NCBI GenBank assembly: GCA_041688215.1
Contig: JBDNIO010000215.1
Span: 1 to 14,366 of the forward strand
Direction of reading: 5' to 3'
DNA length: 14,366 nucleotides
Source of the DNA: JBDNIO01 sp041688215
GTDB lineage: Bacteria; Pseudomonadota; Gammaproteobacteria; Nevskiales; Salinisphaeraceae
Below, piece by piece: positions 1 through 6,700 of this stretch. The notes beneath the pieces were generated by a model that was not told the origin of the DNA, did not search any database, and saw only the letters and a list, made by a program, of their open reading frames with translations. Position 1 is the first letter of the stretch. Each line of letters starts with the position of its first letter. The position numbers and the translations under genes were made by a program.

Positions 1-130
1 TCACGTCGGAAGAATCAGACGGTGAGGACAGCACCGCTGTAAACTTTCCGACACTGCCCGCCGCACGTGACGCATTGAAGCGGGCAAATCGACATTAACT
101 TTTTAATGATCTGTCCATATGAGGTTGACA
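1..130 (+). mobile_element. Terminal fragment of an insertion element or transposon
   Basis: The recognisable K+ channel reading frame on the minus strand loses all family similarity between about 141 and 130. From 130 leftwards the minus strand begins TGTCAACCTCATATGGACAG, with TGTC and GACA as an internal inverted pair; a TGT...ACA terminus is common to several transposon groups. A short plus-strand frame ending at 98 would fit the C-terminus of a transposition protein lying close to its element end. Most of the element would be left of the window. The family is not identified and the exact junction is inferred from loss of channel similarity only. Confidence 0.4.
3..98 (+). CDS. C-terminal end of an unidentified protein, possibly a transposase
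   Basis: This is an open frame entering from the left edge and stopping at TAA (96-98), with 31 residues visible. It starts with an acidic stretch (EESDGED) followed by NFPTLPAARDALKRANRH, which has the composition of a genuine protein tail: an acidic linker, then a short basic helix. I do not recognise the family. Its position just inside a probable transposon end (TGT...ACA at about 130) suggests that it belongs to the element, for example a transposase or accessory transposition protein. The length is too short for a firm call, and it could be chance. Confidence 0.35.
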   Translation, partial: TSEESDGEDSTAVNFPTLPAARDALKRANRH

Positions 131-140
131 CGTTCCGCAC

Positions 141-509
141 ACCTGTGAAAAATCGACCTAATCCGGTCACTGAATAGGCGTCTCCGTAACCCACCGTCGT
201 TAACGTAACTACTGCCCACCAGAGACTGGTAGGTATAGAAGAAAAAACTTCGGGCTGTGCATCATGCTCGGCGAAATAAATACCTGACGCAGAAATATAA
301 AGCATTATCAACGTCATGAGACCAAATACTTTCAGTTCTTCCTTCGCCAGTGTGAAGGCCCTAGAGATGTGATCCAAAGCGCTGTTGTTGCGTAGCAATT
401 TAAACAACCGCAACATACGTAGAGCTCGCAGCCAACGCCAATCAAGTCCGATATAAGAGGGTGCGATTGCGATGATATCCACTATCGCCCACCATCTGGC
501 GTAAGCGAC
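141..509 (-). pseudogene. Voltage-gated-type K+ channel fragment lacking S1-S2 and S6
   Basis: The frame encodes the middle of a six-helix K+ channel. It has an S3-like segment (WWAIVDIIAIAPSYIG), an S4 voltage sensor with regularly spaced basic residues (RWLRALRMLRLFKLLR), an S5 helix (VFGLMTLIMLYISASGIYF), a pore helix and the selectivity filter TVGYGD, then the start of the post-filter segment (VTGLGRFFTG). An in-frame TAG at 510-512 lies immediately before the S3 segment, so S1-S2 are missing. After FFTG the frame runs into unrelated sequence, so the pore-lining S6 is missing too; the frame continues to a stop near 15. A GTG at 480-482 is the only plausible start. Without S6 it cannot form a normal pore. 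It is read as a decayed remnant disrupted by the element on its 3' side. Confidence 0.75.
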
Positions 510-575
510 CTAAAAGCACGGCAACCCTAGTAATTACTTCGGTTAAACACTGACACCATGTGCATTATGGACGAT

Positions 576-986
576 TTAGCGCGCCCACCAATTTTTGTTT
601 TTGTAATTCGGTTTTGGCTTGCCTTCTATACCAGGAACCCACAAGCCGTTTTCCGGTCGAGGTACGATGTCGCCGTTTATGTCTTTCCTCCAGAGCTTGT
701 TGTTTGAGGTAGGCGCCAAGTCGCCTTTCAATCGACGTTGCCAGTCCTTGTTTTTAATCGTCGGCTGGATCACACCTCGAAAATCGGTATGCCACTGATC
801 GTTGGCTGCTGTCGGTTTTAGTTTACCTGTGAAATCTTCTTGCCAAAGCTTATTTTGTGGGCTCGGCTTTGCGTTTGTGAAGAAGTCCCCGGAGTCTGTT
901 TGCGCGAATGCCAAAGGCGCTGAAATCGTCAAGACAATTACGGCTAGAGCGATGGATTTACAAACAATATCTGTATGAATCTGCAT
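576..986 (-). CDS. Secreted protein built of six 17-residue Trp/Asn/Gly repeats
   Basis: I do not recognise this family. The start is taken as the ATG at 984-986 because a strong Shine-Dalgarno sequence (AAGGAAGG) lies five bases upstream; the frame is open further upstream but has no such signal. The 136-residue product begins with a signal peptide (about residues 1-29: basic/polar start, hydrophobic IALAVIVLTISAPLAFA, cleavage near AFA-QT). Residues 40-136 are five full copies and one partial copy of a 17-residue unit, consensus xPxxxNxxWxxxxxGxx, and nothing else. The ending is NWWAR. It is predicted to be exported to the periplasm or beyond. Regular Trp and Gly spacing suggests a repetitive beta structure or a ligand-binding surface; this is inference. 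It lies alone between a channel remnant and a toxin-antitoxin pair. Confidence 0.75.
   Translation of the reverse strand: MQIHTDIVCKSIALAVIVLTISAPLAFAQTDSGDFFTNAKPSPQNKLWQEDFTGKLKPTAANDQWHTDFRGVIQPTIKNKDWQRRLKGDLAPTSNNKLWRKDINGDIVPRPENGLWVPGIEGKPKPNYKNKNWWAR
579..869 (-). repeat. 51-bp tandem coding repeats (17 residues each, 5.7 copies)
   Basis: The codons for residues 40-136 of the secreted protein fall into units of 51 bp. Units begin KPSPQNKLW, KPTAANDQW, QPTIKNKDW, APTSNNKLW, VPRPENGLW and KPNYKNKNW. Pro 2, Asn 6, Trp 9 and Gly 15 are kept in every full unit while the other positions vary widely. The copies are therefore old or under selection for structure rather than recent duplications. 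Confidence 0.8.
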
Positions 987-1108
987 CGCGACCTTCCTTG
1001 CTCTGTAACGAACCACTATTCTGAGTTTACGTCGAAGGCCTGAGTCCCGCAATGCCAATTCCCCCTCATGACAAGCCAACAGCCACAGAAGATATTTACA
1101 GCGTTGCC

Positions 1109-1135
1109 TAACAAACGAGTTAACTCGTAATGTTA
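1109..1135. repeat. Long palindrome with perfect 14-bp core
   Basis: The core ACGAGTTAACTCGT (1115-1128) is a perfect palindrome. It is flanked by TAACA (1109-1113) on the left and TGTTA (1131-1135) on the right, giving a nearly complete 27-bp inverted repeat. The left edge reads GCCTAAC and the right edge GTTAGCT, which recalls the outer boxes of integron attC sites, but it is shorter than known attC sites and the right box is imperfect. It could equally be an operator or a small repeat-element end. Confidence 0.6.
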
Positions 1136-1299
1136 GCTCTCTGTTAGCTTGGAGTAATCACCACTTCAGGGGCAGGACCAAAACGTATCGATGACGAAAA
1201 AATTAATATGACGGCATATCCCACACGCCGACACGGCTTAATCACTTAGTCTTTCACCGATGCCGGGAAAGCGATAGACAACAACGAAAAACAGGTCTA

Positions 1300-1320
1300 A
1301 GGTAGCAATAGGTAGTACCT
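1300..1320. promoter_or_regulatory. Candidate operator of the toxin-antitoxin operon
   Basis: A perfect 5+1+5 palindrome AGGTA-G-TACCT lies at 1310-1320, and an additional direct half-site AGGTAG lies at 1300-1305, ten bases upstream. The site ends ten bases before the antitoxin ATG. Ribbon-helix-helix antitoxins usually bind such repeated short sites to repress their own operon; that part is family knowledge, and the assignment here is inference from position and symmetry. Confidence 0.45.
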
Positions 1321-1330
1321 CGTAATATAG

Positions 1331-1612
1331 ATGGCTAAGATGGCAACTTCCGTGAAAATCAACGACGAGTTAAAGGATCGCATCCAGCACTTGGCTGGCC
1401 TACGTCGTCGCTCCCCCCATTGGATAATGCGCGAAGCAATTAGCCAATACGTAGAGCGAGAGGAAAAGCGGGAAGCTTTCCGGCAAGAGACGTTACATGC
1501 CTGGGAGCGTTTCAAAGAGACAGGCCAGCACGTCACGATGGACGAGGTTGACGCGTGGCTACAAAAGCTGGAAACCGGTAAAAACGTGAACCCGCCCGAA
1601 TGCCACGACTAA
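1331..1612 (+). CDS. Ribbon-helix-helix (CopG/ParD-like) antitoxin
   Basis: This 93-residue protein has an N-terminal ribbon-helix-helix pattern: beta strand ATSVKINDELKDRI, helix of about residues 12-24, a turn with SPHWIMREAISQYVEREE, then a long charged C-terminal helical region (about 45-93). The N-terminus would form the DNA-binding dimer, and the C-terminal part would wrap and neutralise the toxin. Two Met codons are possible (1331 and 1340); neither has a good ribosome binding site. The gene overlaps the downstream toxin gene by 13 bases, the usual coupled arrangement of type II systems. Autoregulation through the palindrome at 1300-1320 is likely. The ParD/CopG class call is firm; the exact subfamily is not. 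Confidence 0.82.
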   Translation: MAKMATSVKINDELKDRIQHLAGLRRRSPHWIMREAISQYVEREEKREAFRQETLHAWERFKETGQHVTMDEVDAWLQKLETGKNVNPPECHD

Positions 1613-1890
1613 TTTGGACGCCGGAGAGCCTTGAAAACATCCATCGGCTTTATCGCTTCCTGGCGGAAAAAGACATCAATGCTGCCAAACGTGCAGTCGG
1701 CGTTATTAGAAACGGGATTGGGGTACTAATTGACCAACCGAACATTGGCCGCCCGGTAGAAGATTTGCCGACAGAATTTCGGGAGTGGTTAATCGATTTC
1801 GGGGATAGTGGCTACGTCGTGCGCTACCATTACTACGGTGGTGATGTGGCAATTCTGGCTGTTCGCCATCAGAAAGAAGCGGGGTTTTGA
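1600..1890 (+). CDS. ParE/RelE-superfamily toxin
   Basis: This 96-residue protein has the ParE/RelE layout. It starts with a short strand (RLIWTPES), two helices (LENIHRLYRFLAEKDINAAKRAVGVIRNGIGVLIDQPNIGRPV, with the family-typical P-x-x-GRPV turn), then strands ending in REWLIDFGDSGYVVRYHY and VAILAVRHQKEAGF. The REW-L and YVVRYHY plus VRHQKE segments are typical of the ParE group, which poisons DNA gyrase, rather than the ribosome-dependent RelE mRNA nucleases; that target is inferred from family likeness only. It is full length for the family and overlaps the antitoxin gene by 13 bases, so the pair looks intact and functional. Such pairs commonly stabilise mobile or island DNA. Confidence 0.85.
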   Translation: MPRLIWTPESLENIHRLYRFLAEKDINAAKRAVGVIRNGIGVLIDQPNIGRPVEDLPTEFREWLIDFGDSGYVVRYHYYGGDVAILAVRHQKEAGF

Positions 1891-2106
1891 TTGGAACGCT
1901 TACCTCGCAGTTTGTGGATACTAATTCAGCCAGATCGGGTACACAAATCAACCGATACCATCGCACAACTATCCCATTTTCTACAAAGTTTAGCGGTGTA
2001 CGGAGAACGACGAGCAACGACGAAGAACGATGTAAAACATTGATTTTATGGAGAATAGAAAACGGTCGGCAATTTTAACCCTTATGGACAAAGGCTTTAG
2101 AACCGT
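1891..2106. other. Gene-free stretch between toxin gene and tRNA remnant
   Basis: Open frames here on both strands (63 residues on plus, about 100 on minus, partly over the toxin gene) have low-complexity or unremarkable composition and no ribosome binding sites, so none is called. With 2161-2264 this makes roughly 370 bases whose only recognisable content is the tRNA-Leu 3' half at 2107-2160 and a possible promoter near 2252. Confidence 0.5.
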
Positions 2107-2160
2107 TTCAAAATCCAGTTCTGGTAACAGAGTGGGAGTTCGATTCTCCCCCCGGCACCA
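2107..2160 (+). pseudogene. 3' half of tRNA-Leu(CAA), probable integration (att) scar
   Basis: The order and content match the 3' half of a class II tRNA. There is an anticodon loop TTCAAAA (anticodon CAA, 2109-2111), a 3' stem strand, a variable-arm hairpin TCTG-GTAA-CAGA (2120-2131), and a T arm GGGAG-TTCGATT-CTCCC (2134-2150). These are followed by CCCGGC, A and CCA (to 2160). The acceptor strand is one base short for a normal tRNA-Leu (expected CCCCGGC). Upstream sequence shows no D arm and no matching 5' acceptor strand, so this is not a complete tRNA. Tyrosine-recombinase islands commonly integrate in tRNA 3' ends and leave exactly this kind of duplicated 3' piece at the distal border. 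Confidence 0.72.
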
Positions 2161-2251
2161 TCTAAGCTTTAGGAATATGTGCTGAGGCTAGCATCATGTG
2201 AGTTCCGCATTAAGGCCTTGGGGCATCTCAGAAAAGTCTAGCGGTTTTCAT

Positions 2252-2264
2252 TATACTTTCGTGC
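2252..2264 (+). promoter_or_regulatory. Possible -10 element giving a leaderless transcript
   Basis: TATACT (2252-2257) lies exactly seven bases before the ATG at 2265, so a transcript initiated at the usual distance would begin at or next to the A of the start codon. No Shine-Dalgarno sequence precedes that ATG. The -35 region is poor (CAGAAA at 2229-2234, 17-bp spacing). Inference from spacing only. Confidence 0.35.
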
Positions 2265-2678
2265 ATGGGACTGTTCGACGAAATCCGTTGCGAAGTGCCA
2301 CTGCCTGATGGTTATGACGCAAGCGATGTGTGGTTTCAGAGTAAATCCTTTCCTGACTGCGGTATGTGCCGGTACACAATTACCTGCGCGGGCCGGCTGA
2401 TCGATTCACTCGGAAACGATCTGGAGCCCGAAGGTTATTTGAACTTTTACAACAATGACCGCGCGGCAGACGCAGCCGTTACCGGTGGTGAGCCCGGATG
2501 GCGCGAGTACCGCGCTCGCTTTGTAGGCGGGCAGTTGCAGCGTATTGAACGTGTCGACCAGGATGAATCAGCAGACCGTTATTATGGTCTGGCGTCGTTT
2601 CGATGGTTCAATTCGCCGAGTTTTTTGTTCGGTGATCACGATAAGCCGGCGCAAAACCCGGAAGGCGGCGGCGAATGA
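2265..2678 (+). CDS. Conserved hypothetical protein beginning MGLFDEIRCEVPLPDG
   Basis: The function is unknown. The 137-residue product is soluble, with no signal peptide or membrane helix. Its opening (MGLFDEIRCEVPLPD) resembles a recurrent class of bacterial and phage-associated hypothetical proteins that begin MGLFD.I.CEYPLP; I recall no assigned activity for them. The middle contains a pattern of short strands with CGMC and a Tyr/Asn-rich stretch (EGYLNFYNNDR), and the end is disordered (QNPEGGGE). The start is chosen at the first ATG matching this family opening. It overlaps the next gene by four bases (ATGA, 2675-2678), so the two products are probably made in a fixed ratio and act together. 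Confidence 0.6.
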   Translation: MGLFDEIRCEVPLPDGYDASDVWFQSKSFPDCGMCRYTITCAGRLIDSLGNDLEPEGYLNFYNNDRAADAAVTGGEPGWREYRARFVGGQLQRIERVDQDESADRYYGLASFRWFNSPSFLFGDHDKPAQNPEGGGE

Positions 2679-3697
2679 GCCAGGCGCACCACCCACACTC
2701 CGCGATCCTGCGGCGTGCGGTGATGCGCGCGCAACCTGCGTTTTACAGTTGGTCCGAAGACGAGCAATTAGCCTACCGGATGAGTATGCCCGATGAGGCC
2801 TGTTTCATCCTGGAGCGTTCTGTGTTCTATGATCTGTACGGGGTCGACTGCAAGACTGAAGAAGCCCTCCGGGAAGCCTGGAATGACGTGCCGATCGACG
2901 AACTCGACGCTATCAACGAAACGCTGTTGCCCTGGAAAGGGATAGGCGAGGATTGCTTTTACCTCAATGAATTTGTCGCCGACGAAGATCGCCTGCGCTT
3001 CGCGACGGTGGATGAATATGTGCGTAATGACCACGCGTTTCAGGAATCGGCGCGCCAGGAGAGCGATTCCAAGCACGTCATAAAACCTTACCGGGGCAAC
3101 CTGCAAGGCACCTGGGCGCGGTTGTATGTTGATGGGCGCTTGCGCTACGCGACACTCACCAGCCTCGCCGGTCACTTATTCGATCACGTTTCCAGCGTAG
3201 GACACGATTTGCTGGAGAGCCTGATCCCACATCGCTACGTGCGCGGCCCCAACGACGGCAAACGCGAAGGCAGCGGTTTCGTTTGGGATATGCGCCGCGA
3301 CGCGGATGGTCTGGAACCGCAGCTCGACGAGCTTTCGACTCGTCTGTATCGCTATGAGGCCGAGCGTTGGTTTGAACTGTTGGAAGAATTCGACCGGCAA
3401 GCGAAGTGCTGCGTCTATGTGAAAGACGTCCGCTTTGAAACCGGCGAAGAGCAAACCCGCTTTATATTCAGCGACAAAACGGCAATGGTGAAGACGCGTT
3501 TTCAGTGCTTTCTCCGCAACATTCGAAGGCTTGAACACGACGCGTCTGAATTAGCACCGCTCGAACAGCGCGAGACTGATTTACTCAGCGAGTTCCTGAA
3601 TGCTCAGTACGAGGATATTCAGCAAAATTTCAATCCCAAGATTGCAAAGCTGAAGAAACGACGCAAAATTCTGGTTCACAAGGATGCGTTTCGATGA
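2675..3697 (+). CDS. Unrecognised 340-residue soluble protein, coupled to the gene upstream
   Basis: I do not recognise this protein. It is hydrophilic and acidic for most of its length, without signal peptide, membrane helix or an obvious catalytic motif. Residues about 20-130 are rich in acidic and aromatic residues, and the middle (about 150-240) has mixed strands and helices. The last third (about 225-330) looks helical, with charged heptad-like stretches, and ends strongly basic (KIAKLKKRRKILVHKDAFR), which could bind nucleic acid or another protein; this is inference. Codon use and GC look like the chromosome genes to the right rather than the AT-rich island to the left. It starts in the ATGA overlap with the preceding gene, which argues for translational coupling. 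A hairpin follows at 3724-3742. Confidence 0.6.
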   Translation: MSQAHHPHSAILRRAVMRAQPAFYSWSEDEQLAYRMSMPDEACFILERSVFYDLYGVDCKTEEALREAWNDVPIDELDAINETLLPWKGIGEDCFYLNEFVADEDRLRFATVDEYVRNDHAFQESARQESDSKHVIKPYRGNLQGTWARLYVDGRLRYATLTSLAGHLFDHVSSVGHDLLESLIPHRYVRGPNDGKREGSGFVWDMRRDADGLEPQLDELSTRLYRYEAERWFELLEEFDRQAKCCVYVKDVRFETGEEQTRFIFSDKTAMVKTRFQCFLRNIRRLEHDASELAPLEQRETDLLSEFLNAQYEDIQQNFNPKIAKLKKRRKILVHKDAFR

Positions 3698-3723
3698 AGC
3701 TACAGCGCCCTTTCAGATATCTT

Positions 3724-3742
3724 GGGTAAACGCGGTTTACCC
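3724..3742. terminator. Hairpin between convergent genes, possible bidirectional terminator
   Basis: GGGTAAAC (3724-3731) and GTTTACCC (3735-3742) form a perfect 8-bp stem with a three-base loop, located between the ends of the 2675-3697 gene and the convergent helicase gene. There is only a weak pyrimidine tract after it (TTCTC), so termination efficiency is uncertain. Confidence 0.5.
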
Positions 3743-3797
3743 TTCTCGCAAAGACCGTAGCTGAGTTTGGGGAATCTATACGCCGGGCGGCAGGGGG

Positions 3798-6700
3798 TTA
3801 AAGACTAACCAACTCCCGTAAATCATCATTCGACAACTCGGTAATCCACTGTTCGCCGCTGGCTACGGTGAGTTCGGCGAGTTTTTTTTTGCTTTGGATC
3901 ATGGCGTCTATTTTTTCTTCGAAGGTATTTTCCGTAATCAGGCGGTGAACCATGACGTTGCGGTGTTGGCCGATACGATAGGCGCGGTCGGTGGCTTGTT
4001 GCTCGACCGCCGGGTTCCACCACAGGTCGTAGTGGATGACCTGGCTGGCGGCGGTAAGATTCAGGCCGGTGCCGCCGGCTTTTAGCGACAGCACCATGGC
4101 GCGGATGCCGCCTTCGTTCTGGAAGGCGTCGACCATTTCATCACGCTGTTTGCGGCTGCGGCCACCGTGCAGGAAGGGCACGTCCAAGCCCATTTCCTCT
4201 TGCAGCGCGATGGTGAGTAGGCGGCCCATTGCGGTGTACTGGGTGAAAATCAGGGCTTTTTCATCGGCGGCTTCGGCTTCTCGCATCACTTCTATGAAGG
4301 CGGCGAGCTTGCCGGAATCCCGAACGCTGGCGGTTTCATTTTTAAGGAACTGATCGGGGCTGTTGCAAATCTGTTTGAGCGCGTTGATTAGTTTAAAAAT
4401 AAGGCCGCGGCGTTCAATGCCCTCGTCCATGCTTTTAATATCATCCATGATCGAATCGACGGTTTTCTGGTATAGCGAGGCTTGCCGAGCGGATAGCGAG
4501 CAGTAGCGGTTGGCTTCCAGTTTTTCCGGAAGATCGGCGATGATGGACTTATCTGTTTTAAGCCGGCGCAGGATGAACGGCGCGGTGAGTTTGCGAAATT
4601 TATCGAGTGCGGCCTGGTCGCGATCACGTTCAATAGGGTTAGCAAAATCGCGGGCAAATATTTTCTGGCTGCGCAGATAACCCGGGTTGATGAAGTCAAA
4701 CACGCTCCAGTATTCACGCAGGCGGTTTTCCACCGGCGTGCCGCTCATGCCGATGCGGATGTCGGCTTTGATGTGCTTAACCGCCTTGGTCTGGGCAGTG
4801 GCCGGGTTTTTGATGTTCTGGGCTTCGTCGATCACCAGTACCCGCCACTTTGGTTTGGCCAGTTGTTTGCTGTCACTGCGCACCAGACCGTAACTAGTTA
4901 GCAGGACATCGTAATCTTTCGACTCGGGCAAACTGCGATCTGGGCCGTGGTAAATATGGCTGCGTAGGCTGGGCGCAAAGCGTTCGATTTCCTTGCGCCA
5001 GTTGGTTAGCAGCGAAGTCGGGACGACGACCAGCGCCTTTGCTTTGTCCAACGCGCCGGTCTGTTTGAAGTGCATCAGCACGGCGATGACCTGCAGTGTT
5101 TTGCCCAGGCCCATGTCGTCGGCCAATAGCGAGCCAAAACCCAGTTCGGCATTTTGCGTGAGCCACTCGAAACCGCGTTTTTGGTAGGGGCGCAGATCCG
5201 CATGCAAATCGTCCGGCAGCGCGGGCTTTGTGCGCGGATGCAGCAGTTGATCGAACAGCGCATCAGCGCGCTCGCCCAAGGTGACCTGCGCGCCGTCGCG
5301 TTCTCCGGTAAGCCCGGCCTGCAGTAAATCCGTTGACGTTAGCGCCTTGGGCTGGGCCTCCAGATTGTCGAGTAAGCGCTTAACCTCGGCGCTATCCACC
5401 AGCACATACTGGTCCTTGATGCGCACAATGCCGGAGGCATCGTCCACCAGCTTGCGGAATTCAGCCAGGGAGATGTTCTGGTCGCCAACCGCGATCTGCC
5501 AGTCGAAGTCCAGCAGCTGATCGAGCTTCAGATAACTGACAGCCGGCGCGTCCTCTTCCTCGCCCCCATCGCTGTGTATCGCCAGACTCGCCTGCGGCCG
5601 GGCAAGTTGGCGCAGTGCCTTGGGCAGCATAATGCCTATGCCGAGCATGCGCAGTGCCGGCAGCACGTCGCGAAAAACCGGGGTGAATGCTTGCAGGGAA
5701 TAGACCAGTTCTTCGTCCGTTTGCTGGCCGTCTATGAGCTGTTCCGCGTCGGGGTAGTAATCCGCTAGCACCGCCAAATCGGCCAGCACCGCAGTACGGG
5801 CGTCGGATTTATCTGGTTTTTCGAGCCATTGCGCGATGGGTTGCAGGCCTTGCTTGCCTTCTATTTTCAGCGTTACGGCGAGTTGTGATTCGTCGCGTTC
5901 ATCCACCTGCAGGTGCAGACGGTGTTCGCGTTCGCCCAGGGTCAGACGGCGCAGCCAGTGCTGGATCAGGCGCGGATGCTGTTCGGTCTCAAACCGGTCG
6001 AAGCGCGCGGGGGTACCGGCGAAAAACAGGCGTTTGATGGTGTCCGGTACGCGCGACTCGGCGGATTGTTTGAATGCGTGACGAATGAAAAAACCCAACA
6101 ACAGGTTCAATGCGGCCAGGCACTGGGTTTGCGCATCCGAATAGTGCGGTGATTGCTGCAGGCTATCCTGCGGTTCGAATACCACCAGATCCGGCGGGCA
6201 CAGCGTGCAAAGCTGTTCGAACAGCGCTTTAACGGGTTCGCTCAGCAAGGCCGGACGCCATTGAATCAGGGTTTCCTTATCGTCGTTAACCAGCACGCAA
6301 GGCACGTAGGCGCGCTGTTCCAGCAGTTTTAGTGCGAAGCGCAGCAGGCTGCGCCAAACCCGTAACGCGGGGGTCAACCGTTGTTCAAAGCTGGGCGGCA
6401 GTGTCTGCAGTTGTTGCAGGAATAAATCGAGTTTATTGGTGCTGCCGCGCTGCGCCATTTCGGCAAACAGGGCCTTGCCGGCGCTGCGAATTTCGGCCAG
6501 ATAGCCGTTGCCGTCGACCACGGTGGTGAGTCCGTGCAGGCGTTCGACGGCTGGCCACGGTTCGCCCGCCGTCTGGTCGAATGCGCGCGTTTCGCGTGCG
6601 GCGCGTTTGTAGTTTGTCGCCAGGGCTTTGCGAAAATCCCTGGGGTGAAATAGCGGCGCTTCGGTCAGGATGGTCAGGATGCGTGCCTCCAAATCCGGCA

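Larger units (their letters stand above)
987..1330. other. Intergenic stretch between divergent accessory genes
   Basis: No convincing gene is seen. The 576-986 gene is transcribed leftwards and the antitoxin gene rightwards, so promoters for both should lie here. Visible structure is a long palindrome at 1109-1135, a direct repeat TGTTAGCT (1131-1138 and 1142-1149), and a small palindrome with a repeated half-site just before the antitoxin gene (1300-1320). Confidence 0.6.

Noticed and set aside
1105..1138. Firm call of an integron attC site
   Set aside because: Too short, right outer box imperfect (GTTAGCT), and it lies upstream rather than downstream of the neighbouring genes. Kept only as a palindrome.
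1261..1267. TGCCGGG as a possible 5' acceptor strand for the tRNA-Leu 3' half
   Set aside because: It is about 850 bases away, with no D arm after it; a chance match.
1706..2078. Open frames of 103 residues (minus) and 63 residues (plus) around the toxin gene end
   Set aside because: No ribosome binding sites, no recognisable motifs, and the minus one largely overlaps the toxin gene.
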